From the NCBI GenBank assembly GCA_946403735.1, contig CAMJAZ010000145.1:1-5543 (forward strand): a stretch of DNA of 5,543 bases, in the 5' to 3' direction. The notes beneath the pieces were generated by a model. That model was given only the letters and a program-made list of their open reading frames with translations, searched no databases and was not told where the DNA came from. Source of the DNA: an uncultured Selenomonadales bacterium. Its GTDB lineage: Bacteria; Bacillota; Negativicutes; Selenomonadales; Selenomonadaceae. Shown here one piece after another: positions 1 to 5,543 of the stretch; within the stretch, counting starts at the first letter, position 1, and every line of letters starts with the position of its first letter. Position numbers and translations under genes: made by a program.

Positions 1-608
1 TAAGTTTTTTTTATAGGTTCTTCGTAAAGCGATTCGCGATTTAACTCAGTAATAGAACTTTTACTGTAACATAGAATATATTCGCCTTGCGTTGAAACAT
101 TCCGCGAGTCATTAGAAATTTCTTTTTTACGTTTCCACGCAAATTGTGCTACAAAATTTTGACTTCCGAAAATTTCATCACAGATTAACTTTAAATTAGC
201 TTGTTCGTTATCATCAATTGAAATAAAAATAGCGCCGTCGTCAGCAAGCAAGCGTTTCAAAAGTTTTAAGCGCGGGTACATCATACAAAGCCATTTATCG
301 TGGCGGCTGAAATCTTCACCTTCGCGCCCTACGACTTGCCCTAGCCATTTTTTAAAGCGCGGGTCGTTGACGTTGTCGTTGTAAATCCAGCCTTCATTGC
401 CTGTATTATATGGTGGGTCAATGTAAATGCATTTAACGCGGCTTTCATAGACAGGCAATAAAGATTTAAGCGCCAAAAGATTATCGCCGTGTATTATTTT
501 ATTTTCTGTATCGCCGCCGAAATTGTACGAATGATTAAGTACGTGAACAGGTACGGTTGAATCATAGTTTACGATTTTATCTTTACCCGCCCAATTAAGC
601 GTTGGCAA
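1..608 (-). CDS. Type III Mod-like (beta-class) adenine/cytosine-N DNA methyltransferase, 3' end cut by window edge
   Basis: The frame is open for 202 codons from a TTG at 608 to the window edge, so the C-terminus is missing. Visible motifs are HGDN at residues 40-43, the catalytic DPPY at 64-67 followed by NTGNE, and DDGAIFISIDDNE at 123-135. These are typical of the N6_N4_Mtase family, in which DPPY (motif IV) precedes the AdoMet-binding FxGxG motif, so that motif should lie beyond the left edge. The family transfers a methyl group from AdoMet to the exocyclic amine of adenine or cytosine. Type III Mod proteins usually have about 500-650 residues, so roughly a third is seen. The TTG start is preferred because AAGGAG (622-617) sits 8 nt upstream, and because the resulting N-terminus MPTLNW is, from memory, the usual beginning of such proteins. 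A GTG at 617 overlaps this site and an ATG at 632 has none. It follows the ABC exporter after 39 nt. A solitary methyltransferase remains possible. Confidence 0.9.
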   Translation of the reverse strand, partial: MPTLNWAGKDKIVNYDSTVPVHVLNHSYNFGGDTENKIIHGDNLLALKSLLPVYESRVKCIYIDPPYNTGNEGWIYNDNVNDPRFKKWLGQVVGREGEDFSRHDKWLCMMYPRLKLLKRLLADDGAIFISIDDNEQANLKLICDEIFGSQNFVAQFAWKRKKEISNDSRNVSTQGEYILCYSKSSITELNRESLYEEPIKKT

Positions 609-616
609 AATTTTCA

Positions 617-622
617 CTCCTT
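617..622 (-). promoter_or_regulatory. Ribosome binding site deciding a TTG start of the methyltransferase
   Basis: The minus strand reads AAGGAG at 622-617, with an 8-nt spacer to the TTG at 608-606. Two other in-frame starts exist: GTG at 617-615 begins on the last G of this motif, and ATG at 632 has only a T-rich stretch upstream. Spacing therefore favours TTG. Confidence 0.7.
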
Positions 623-647
623 CATTACGCATTCAAGAAAAAAACGT

Positions 648-2378
648 TTAATCGCGAACTTTGCTGAATTGAATATTGTACAGGTGAGAATAAACGCCGT
701 CGAGTTTTAAAAGTTCGTGGTGCGTACCGTGTTCGCAAATTCTGCCTTTATCGATAACAAAAATTTGGTCAGCAGAAAAAATTGTACTAAGGCGGTGCGC
801 GATAACAAAACTAGTACGACCGACCATAAGTTCATCAAGTGCGGATTGAACAATTTTTTCACTTTCGGTATCAAGTGCGGAGGTAGCTTCGTCCAAAATT
901 AAAATTTGCGGATTTTTAAGCATAGCACGAGCGATAGCCATACGTTGACGTTGACCGCCGCTTAAATTCAAACCGCGTTCACCGATTGGCGTTTGATAAC
1001 CTTGCGGCAAATCTTTAATAAAATCGTCAGCGTTGGCGGCTTTAGCGGCGGCGATAACTTCATCGTCTGTAGCGTCAAGTCGACCGTAACGAATATTTTC
1101 CATAACAGTTGTTGAGAAAAGCAAAGTTTCTTGAGGAACGATACCGATTTGTTCGCGCAGAGATTTTAAAGTAACGTCACGAATATCGACGCCGTCAATT
1201 TTAATTGCGCCGTCATTCACGTCGTAAAAGCGCGGAATTAAATTTGCAATGGTAGATTTACCAGCGCCAGAAGGTCCAACGAATGCTATCATTTGACCAG
1301 GTTTAACGTCGAAAGAAACATTTTCAAGGGCGTTGTGTTGTCCGTCGTAAGAAAAAGTTACGTTGTCAATGGCAACGTGACCACGAACTTTCGGCAAAGT
1401 TTTTGCGTCAGGCTTATCGTTGACAGGCTCATCCATATCAAGTACAGAAAAAATTCTATCAATCGCCGCCATAGCTTGTTGGATTTTGCCGTAAATGCGC
1501 GACAATCTTTTAACGGGATTAGCCAAATTTACCGCGTAAGTTAAAAATGCGACGAGAGAACCAGCAGTCATTGCGCCGTGAATAACTTCGTAGCCGCCGT
1601 ACCAAACAATTAACGTTACGCCGACTGCGGCAAGAAATTCAACCGTTGGCGTCAAAAGGCTAGTTAGTTTTGCATTTTTCATTGACGCATCGAAGTTCAA
1701 ATTATTTTCGACGCTAAAGCGCTTAATTTCGTAATCTTCACGTACAAAAGATTTTACGATACGAATTGATGAAATACTTTCTTGAAGTAGGGAAGTGATG
1801 TCGGCCATTTTTTCTTGAATCAGCGTACCAGAGCGTTTAATTTTCCGTCCGAAAATTTTCATGGCGTAGCCGACCATTGGCACGGTAATTAAAGTAACCA
1901 ACGTCATTTTCCAGTTGATATAAAGCATTAACGCGATTGAACCGATTAAAATTGCTGATTCTGTAACTAAGTCAATTAGATTGTCGACAAGCGCGGATTG
2001 AACGGCGGCAACGTCATTTGTAACGTAGCTCATCGTTTCGCCAGTTTGATGTTTATCGAAATAAGCCATTGGCATACGCTGAAATTTTCGGAACATAACT
2101 TCGCGAACGTCAGCCACGACGCGCTGTCCAATGTACGAGACAAGGTAAGATTGCCAATAGTAAAAGAAACCGCGAAATGCAAAAACTACAACAATGCTAA
2201 TCGCGATTAAATTTAGCGTCCCCATATTGCCGCCAGTTAGTACCTTGTCAATCATATCTTTAATGATCCAGGGCAAGTACAAGTTAGCGCTTGACGCCAT
2301 TATTATACAGAATACAGCTAGCCCGAGTCGTCCAAGATAGGGCTTCATGTACATTAAAAGTCTGCGATAATTTTTCAT
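648..2378 (-). CDS. MsbA-like ABC exporter (fused transmembrane and ATPase half-transporter)
   Basis: This 576-residue protein has the normal length of a homodimeric type IV ABC exporter in the inner membrane. The N-terminal half (about 17-295) holds six hydrophobic segments (near 17-37, 55-77, 134-155, 157-176, 246-266, 270-290). The ATPase half has every expected motif: A-loop Tyr344, Walker A GPSGAGKS at 368-375, Q-loop Gln416, signature LSGGQ at 472-476, Walker B ILILDE at 492-497, D-loop SALD at 500-503 and H-loop His528. It is thus predicted to be active. The family flips lipids such as lipid A or exports hydrophobic drugs; substrate cannot be read from sequence. No lipid A biosynthesis gene is visible here, so MsbA itself is only a likely identity. 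The ATG at 2378 is the most upstream start, since a TAA stop directly precedes it in frame, but no good ribosome binding site is present. The gap to rtcB is 54 nt and to the methyltransferase 39 nt. Confidence 0.95.
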   Translation of the reverse strand: MKNYRRLLMYMKPYLGRLGLAVFCIIMASSANLYLPWIIKDMIDKVLTGGNMGTLNLIAISIVVVFAFRGFFYYWQSYLVSYIGQRVVADVREVMFRKFQRMPMAYFDKHQTGETMSYVTNDVAAVQSALVDNLIDLVTESAILIGSIALMLYINWKMTLVTLITVPMVGYAMKIFGRKIKRSGTLIQEKMADITSLLQESISSIRIVKSFVREDYEIKRFSVENNLNFDASMKNAKLTSLLTPTVEFLAAVGVTLIVWYGGYEVIHGAMTAGSLVAFLTYAVNLANPVKRLSRIYGKIQQAMAAIDRIFSVLDMDEPVNDKPDAKTLPKVRGHVAIDNVTFSYDGQHNALENVSFDVKPGQMIAFVGPSGAGKSTIANLIPRFYDVNDGAIKIDGVDIRDVTLKSLREQIGIVPQETLLFSTTVMENIRYGRLDATDDEVIAAAKAANADDFIKDLPQGYQTPIGERGLNLSGGQRQRMAIARAMLKNPQILILDEATSALDTESEKIVQSALDELMVGRTSFVIAHRLSTIFSADQIFVIDKGRICEHGTHHELLKLDGVYSHLYNIQFSKVRD

Positions 2379-2432
2379 TTAGATTTCAACCATTAATTTT
2401 AAATAAACATAAAAATTTTACAGCGTCAAAAA

Positions 2433-3638
2433 TTAACTTGCCTTGAAATTATAAACTGGTTTCATCACGTCGATAATGTCAACCGTTTCGTCGATAACGT
2501 CAATAATATCGTCAAGGGATTTATACGCCATAGGGGATTCGTCGAGCGTCGATTCATTGACGGACGTTGTATAAACATTGCTCATAGTTTGTTTAAACTC
2601 TTCCATACTAAGATTTTCTTTAGCTTTAACACGTGACATTAAACGCCCTGCACCATGCGGCGCTGAAAAATTCCATTCAGCATTTCCCTTGCCGACGGCT
2701 AAAACTGAACCGTCACGCATATTTATAGGTATTAATACGACTTCGCCTTTATGCGCGGCGATTGCACCTTTACGCAAAATGTTTTCGTCAACGTCAATAT
2801 AATTGTGAACTGTATGAAAACCTTCTAAGCCGCTAATGCCCGAACGTTTCAACAAAACTTTTGCGATTGTCTCACGATTTTTACGCGCAAATTCTTGACA
2901 GTACGCTAAATCGTGCATGTACTGATGAAAATATTTTCCGTAGACGTGGCATAAATCGGCAGGGACTTCAGGATTTTTTTCAGAAAAATTTTTTCTCAAC
3001 TTCAATAAAGTTGCTTGAATTTCTTTGCGCCGACCAGCCGCCTTGTATTCACGAATAATTCTTTCCTGCTCCTTGAAAAGTTCCTCTTTACCTTTCGCCA
3101 AATCAACCGCCATATTCTGATAAATTTCAGCAACTTGCTTTCCCAAGTTACGACTGCCAGAATGAATCACGAGAAAAAATTTTCCGTTGCTTGACCTGTC
3201 AATTTCTATGAAGTGATTGCCGCCGCCTAAAGTTCCTAAACTGCGTTCAATCCAGCGCGTTTGTTTCAAACTTCGATAACAAAATAATTCGCTTAAGTCT
3301 GTGCGTTCGTTGCGACCTTCCCAAACATTTTTTCCAGAGGGTACGTAATGCGCGGCTTCATCAAACTTTTCAAAATCAATTTCATCAACTTCAAGCGGCA
3401 CGGTGTACATTCCGCAACCAATGTCAACGCCGACAATGTTGGGTACAGCTTTATCATCAACAGTCATAGTCGTACCGATTGTACAGCCAGCGCCTTCGTG
3501 AACATCTGGCATAATTCTAATTTTACTGCTGCGTGTAAATTCGTAGTCACACATTCGCCGAATCTGTTCACGTGCGCCGTCTTCAATAACTTTCGCGTAT
3601 GAAATAGCGGTGTTCACCTTGCCAACAATTTCTTCCAT
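2433..3638 (-). CDS. rtcB: RtcB-family RNA-splicing/repair ligase
   Basis: The 401-residue product has the length of E. coli-type RtcB, the Mn2+- and GTP-dependent ligase that joins RNA 2',3'-cyclic phosphate or 3'-phosphate ends to 5'-OH ends. The metal and catalytic residues appear in place: MPDVHEGAGCTIG at 43-55, VGVDIGCGM at 69-77 (Asp72, Cys75), GGGNHF at 138-143 (His142), HSGSRNLG at 159-166 (His159), VHNY at 277-280 (His278), and APHGAGRLMSR at 326-336, where His328 corresponds to the histidine that carries GMP. The enzyme is therefore predicted to be active in the cytoplasm. The ATG at 3638 has AGGAG 6 nt upstream. That site lies within the last codons of the XpaC-TM2 gene, and the two genes are 2 nt apart, so translation is probably coupled. 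No archease, RtcA or RtcR gene is seen in the window. Its RNA substrate (tRNA, rRNA or stress-cleaved mRNA) cannot be inferred. Confidence 0.96.
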   Translation of the reverse strand: MEEIVGKVNTAISYAKVIEDGAREQIRRMCDYEFTRSSKIRIMPDVHEGAGCTIGTTMTVDDKAVPNIVGVDIGCGMYTVPLEVDEIDFEKFDEAAHYVPSGKNVWEGRNERTDLSELFCYRSLKQTRWIERSLGTLGGGNHFIEIDRSSNGKFFLVIHSGSRNLGKQVAEIYQNMAVDLAKGKEELFKEQERIIREYKAAGRRKEIQATLLKLRKNFSEKNPEVPADLCHVYGKYFHQYMHDLAYCQEFARKNRETIAKVLLKRSGISGLEGFHTVHNYIDVDENILRKGAIAAHKGEVVLIPINMRDGSVLAVGKGNAEWNFSAPHGAGRLMSRVKAKENLSMEEFKQTMSNVYTTSVNESTLDESPMAYKSLDDIIDVIDETVDIIDVMKPVYNFKAS

Positions 3639-3640
3639 AA

Positions 3641-4639
3641 CTATCTCCTGTTTCTATCTTTGTCATTGTCAATGTACTGGAAATAAAAATCTTCAATGGG
3701 CATAAAAAGATAGCGAATACCTTCAACAAAACTAATCCACGTTGGCAAAGTCGTCCAGAAAAATAAAATGTAAAGTACGCCTTGAAAAGTTTTGCCTTGA
3801 TAAAATTTGTGTGCGCCGAGTGAGCCAAAAAAAATTGCAAGTGCGGACTGAATCAATTTTCGCTGAATAATTTCAGGACGTTTATTTTCAGGGAAACCTG
3901 CAACAACTTCCCTGCGTTGATTGGAAGTATAACGTACACGTGAAAGATTTTGTGGCGATTGAGGTTGACCGCGCCGCGCAGTTGGTGAGACGGGCAAGTT
4001 GCGCAAATTCGTATCGACGCCGCCTAACGGTCTGTCTAAAAGGTCGGTATCAATTCTAACGTTATCGTACTGGTCACGCTGTCCAACTTCGACGGGGTTG
4101 CGTTTAATGCCTTCAGCGTCAAGTTGTTGTTCCATAACTGTCAATTCAGCGTCGGCAGAAATCATTTGATCGTTTATGACGTGTTCAAATTGATCCTCGT
4201 ACGCCGTGTCGAGTGACGACAACATCAACTTCATTTTATCTTTCAAATCTTGTACGCGATTAGTTGAAAGTCCCGTCGCCTCCAAGTCTTGATACTGCTG
4301 AATGATTTTAACTGCGCGGTCTTGATAATAATCAATGAACTTGTACGCTAACGGTATACGTTCAGGATGCTTTTCAAGGTTCGCGATTAAATTTTGGGCT
4401 ACCTTTTGCATTTTGGAAATCTGCGCGGAAAGTTCCCTATCAGTAATTTTTTTTCGCGCGTCCTCAATGAATTTAAAATCTGCAACAGCCTTTTCAAAAT
4501 TTTCCTGCAGATATTCAGCGCGTTCCTCTTCGAGTTCATCTAAATCAAGTTGTGGCGTGCGATTTTTTTTCCAATCCCAAAAAGCTTTGCCGCCGAATAT
4601 TACTGCAACCGTTGCCAACATTACCAGCAAGTAATCCAT
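3641..4639 (-). CDS. XpaC-family membrane protein fused to a C-terminal TM2 domain
   Basis: The 332-residue protein has three parts. Residues 2-20 form a membrane segment followed by basic WKKNR. Residues about 35-176 are charged, helical and coiled-coil-like, and resemble the XpaC family (Pfam 5-bromo-4-chloroindolyl phosphate hydrolysis protein), especially around FIDYYQDRAVKIIQQYQDLE and DAELTVMEQQLDAEG. Residues 177-255 are a polar, Arg/Pro/Gln-rich linker. Residues about 258-312 form a TM2 domain with FGSLGAHKFYQG at 271-282 and LPTWISFVEGIRYL at 298-311, giving two further membrane helices. XpaC proteins are known from Bacillus subtilis, beside a TelA-like gene, but their biochemical role is unclear; the family name reflects a phenotype, and I see no recognisable hydrolase motif here. 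The ATG at 4639 has GAGGGAG 10 nt upstream. It is the first gene of the unit led by the promoter near 4690 and is coupled to rtcB. The domain calls come from motif recognition; function is unknown. Confidence 0.85.
   Translation of the reverse strand: MDYLLVMLATVAVIFGGKAFWDWKKNRTPQLDLDELEEERAEYLQENFEKAVADFKFIEDARKKITDRELSAQISKMQKVAQNLIANLEKHPERIPLAYKFIDYYQDRAVKIIQQYQDLEATGLSTNRVQDLKDKMKLMLSSLDTAYEDQFEHVINDQMISADAELTVMEQQLDAEGIKRNPVEVGQRDQYDNVRIDTDLLDRPLGGVDTNLRNLPVSPTARRGQPQSPQNLSRVRYTSNQRREVVAGFPENKRPEIIQRKLIQSALAIFFGSLGAHKFYQGKTFQGVLYILFFWTTLPTWISFVEGIRYLFMPIEDFYFQYIDNDKDRNRR
3645..3649 (-). promoter_or_regulatory. Ribosome binding site of rtcB inside the end of the preceding gene
   Basis: The minus strand reads AGGAG at 3649-3645, 6 nt before the rtcB ATG. 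The same bases encode the terminal Arg codons of the XpaC-TM2 protein, just ahead of its TAG stop at 3643-3641. Ribosomes finishing the first gene would pass over this site, the usual arrangement for translational coupling. Confidence 0.85.
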
Positions 4640-4687
4640 TTATATCGCGCTCCCTCATAAAATTTTCATTCATAAAACTTTTTGGCA

Positions 4688-4696
4688 ATTCTATCA
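4688..4696 (-). promoter_or_regulatory. Probable extended -10 sigma-70 promoter for the XpaC-TM2/rtcB unit
   Basis: The minus strand reads TGATAGAAT: a TGN extension followed by TAGAAT, which matches five of six bases of the -10 consensus. At the usual spacing the -35 region (about 4711-4716, TAGCGT) is poor, as is common for extended -10 promoters. Transcription would begin near 4681, leaving a leader of about 42 nt before the ATG at 4639. It lies downstream of the terminator of the previous gene, where a promoter is needed. Confidence 0.55.
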
Positions 4697-4751
4697 CAAA
4701 TATTTTGAACACGCTATTATTTTGTTGAAACGTCGCTTAAAAATTTTTCAT

Positions 4752-4767
4752 CCAAAATAAAATTTGG
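4752..4767. repeat. Short AT-rich inverted repeat CCAAA-N6-TTTGG
   Basis: Five-base arms (CCAAA and TTTGG) flank a 6-base AT spacer, between the terminator and the probable promoter, centred about 70 nt upstream of the -10. It has no T-tract, so it is not a terminator. It could be an operator half-site pair, but 5-bp arms in AT-rich DNA arise easily by chance. Confidence 0.25.
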
Positions 4768-4770
4768 CGC

Positions 4771-4795
4771 AAAAAAAAATCCGCTTGACTGCGGA
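4771..4795 (-). terminator. Intrinsic terminator of the MotE-like gene
   Basis: On the minus strand a TCCGC/GCGGA stem (4795-4791 with 4784-4780) encloses a 6-nt loop and is followed directly by nine T residues (4779-4771). It lies 53 nt after the TAA stop at 4849. It separates the MotE-like gene from the following transcription unit. The opposite strand lacks a comparable T-tract, so it looks one-directional. Confidence 0.85.
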
Positions 4796-4848
4796 AATTT
4801 ATTTAAGGGATTTATACGCAAGCAATGGCGTTTAAAGTACGAAAATTT

Positions 4849-5487
4849 TTAATGATAATCTGACGGCAAAGTTAAACGGCGTTGTTGACCGTCGAATAAC
4901 ATTTGAGTGATACGCGCCGCCTTCGCAGGATCCATTTTCGCGATAACTTGTCCTGCGTTAGCCTCATTCATTTTTTGCAGAATCAATACAACGGTATCCA
5001 AGCTCACGTCATTAAGCGCTTTAGCCGCCTCTTCAGGTTTCATATTATCATAAATACGCGCCAGTTTTGAAATACGTTTTTTTTCAGCGGCTTCACGCGC
5101 TTTCATCTGCTCTTCAATTTCTTTTTGAGAAACTTTCACGTCTTGAGATTTTTTGTCATCTTTTTTAGGTTCAGTAGGTTTAGGCGTAGTAGCGGCAACT
5201 TGAGTTGGCTTTTCATTAGGTTTAGTTTCAGTTTCAGGTTTAGGTTCAGGCGGCGGCCATACAACGCCTTCAGGTACGGAAAAATATTCAAACTGTCCAC
5301 CTGCGCCAATTACTGGCAACCTGTACAAGCCAACAAGTTCGTTAGCTTGATCGACTCTATCTTTGCTAATAACGTCGTAATAAATGCAAGCGGCAATCGC
5401 GCTAACGCCAAGTAACAGTAAAAATGCAATTACAAAAAGCCCAATTAAAAGCTTTTTAAAAAAACTACTTCCTTTCTTTTTCGCCAT
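4849..5487 (-). CDS. MotE-like / MgtE N-domain-like membrane-anchored protein
   Basis: The 212-residue product starts with a basic stretch (MAKKK, KK) and one membrane helix at about 12-36, with no obvious signal peptidase site, so it is probably an anchored protein facing the periplasm or cell exterior. Residues 77-112 are a Pro/Glu/Lys/Thr-rich linker, 117-142 a charged coiled-coil-like helix, and about 143-198 an MgtE-N/FliG-like helical domain with three repeat-like units: MKPEEAAKAL (149), MNEANAGQVI (173) and MDPAKAARIT (185). This architecture matches MotE-type proteins, which in flagellated bacteria are encoded beside fliJ or motility genes and act with the stator or motor. MgtE itself is much longer and has a multi-helix channel, absent here, so magnesium transport is unlikely. 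The start at 5487 follows AGGGAG after 11 nt, with an in-frame stop just upstream. A flagellar role is an inference that depends on the unseen genes to the right. Confidence 0.85.
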   Translation of the reverse strand: MAKKKGSSFFKKLLIGLFVIAFLLLLGVSAIAACIYYDVISKDRVDQANELVGLYRLPVIGAGGQFEYFSVPEGVVWPPPEPKPETETKPNEKPTQVAATTPKPTEPKKDDKKSQDVKVSQKEIEEQMKAREAAEKKRISKLARIYDNMKPEEAAKALNDVSLDTVVLILQKMNEANAGQVIAKMDPAKAARITQMLFDGQQRRLTLPSDYH

Positions 5488-5494
5488 TGCGTCA

Positions 5495-5543
5495 TCATCT
5501 CCCTAAATTATCTAGGTCGTGGTTATTAATTGAAATTTTTTTG
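5495..5543 (-). CDS. Possible 3' end of an upstream gene (15 codons visible)
   Basis: One minus-strand frame stays open from the window edge to a TGA at 5497-5495, with a visible tail of KKISINNHDLDNLGR. It would end 7 nt before the ATG of the MotE-like gene, with that gene's ribosome binding site inside its tail, an arrangement common in operons. Another frame ends earlier, in a TAG, so the choice is uncertain. The tail is too short to identify. FliJ would be a natural neighbour of a MotE-like gene, but nothing here proves it. Confidence 0.35.
   Translation of the reverse strand, partial: KKISINNHDLDNLGR

Noticed and set aside
5..12. A8 run on the minus strand within the methyltransferase, reading A-AAA-AAA in frame: possible phase-variation or slippage site.
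   Set aside because: Similar A8 runs occur twice in the XpaC-TM2 gene (4447-4454 and 4563-4570), so they are ordinary for this base composition. A run of eight is also short for a phase-variable tract.
640..670. T7 tract just after the exporter stop as an intrinsic terminator.
   Set aside because: The only preceding pairing is a short AT-rich stem with a bulge; no GC stem is present, so read-through into the methyltransferase is likely.
2402..2429. TTGACG at 2429-2424 as a -35 box for a promoter before the ABC exporter.
   Set aside because: At 17-18 nt spacing only TTATTT or TATTTA follows, a poor -10. A better TAAAAT lies about 22 nt away, too far. In such AT-rich DNA a lone -35 match means little.
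3583..3840. Minus-strand 85-codon open frame spanning the XpaC-TM2/rtcB junction.
   Set aside because: It lies in another frame across two well-supported genes, matches no recognisable family and has no reason to be translated.
4335..4634. Plus-strand 99-codon open frame, one of several opposite real genes (also near 717-902, 1293-1544, 1998-2210, 2578-2802, 3348-3602, 5125-5415).
   Set aside because: All lie antisense within conserved genes, are low-complexity or unrecognisable, and lack supporting signals.
4655..4677. Direct repeat TCATAAAA (4655-4662 and 4670-4677) in the XpaC-TM2 leader.
   Set aside because: Two 8-base AT-rich copies are expected by chance; no dyad or other operator structure accompanies them.
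5505..5530. GATAAT-like -10 upstream of the MotE-like gene.
   Set aside because: It would put the transcription start within or next to the ribosome binding site at 5504-5499, and the matching -35 (TTTCAA) is weak.

Overview
The window is a moderately AT-rich bacterial segment in which every supported gene lies on the minus strand. Strong AGGAG-type ribosome binding sites, an XpaC-family protein and a MotE-like protein point to Bacillota. An MsbA-like lipid exporter would suit a diderm lineage such as Negativicutes. That placement is an inference from gene content; no rRNA or other marker is present.

Layout in the direction of transcription (right to left): (1) positions 5543-5495 may hold the last codons of an upstream gene. 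(2) 5487-4849 encodes a membrane-anchored MotE/MgtE-N-like protein, closed by a clear intrinsic terminator at 4795-4771. (3) An extended -10 promoter at about 4696-4688 starts a second unit. Its first gene is an XpaC-TM2 fusion (4639-3641), followed after 2 nt by rtcB (3638-2433), whose ribosome binding site lies inside the end of the XpaC-TM2 gene. After 54 nt comes an MsbA-like ABC exporter (2378-648). After 39 nt comes the first third or so of a beta-class, type III Mod-like DNA methyltransferase, which starts at a TTG at 608 and runs off the left edge.

No convincing terminator or promoter was found inside 4639-1, so the four genes may be co-transcribed. They do not form one textbook pathway: RNA ligation/repair (RtcB), a membrane protein of unknown role (XpaC-TM2), lipid or drug export (ABC exporter) and DNA modification. 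The most distinctive point is the tight translational coupling of an XpaC-TM2 fusion to an RNA ligase. The most informative sequence lies just outside: left of position 1 (a restriction subunit or not?) and right of 5543 (flagellar genes or not?). I see no CRISPR array, tRNA, rRNA, insertion sequence or prophage gene. No gene-free stretch exceeds 300 bases; the longest is the 209-nt gap at 4640-4848.
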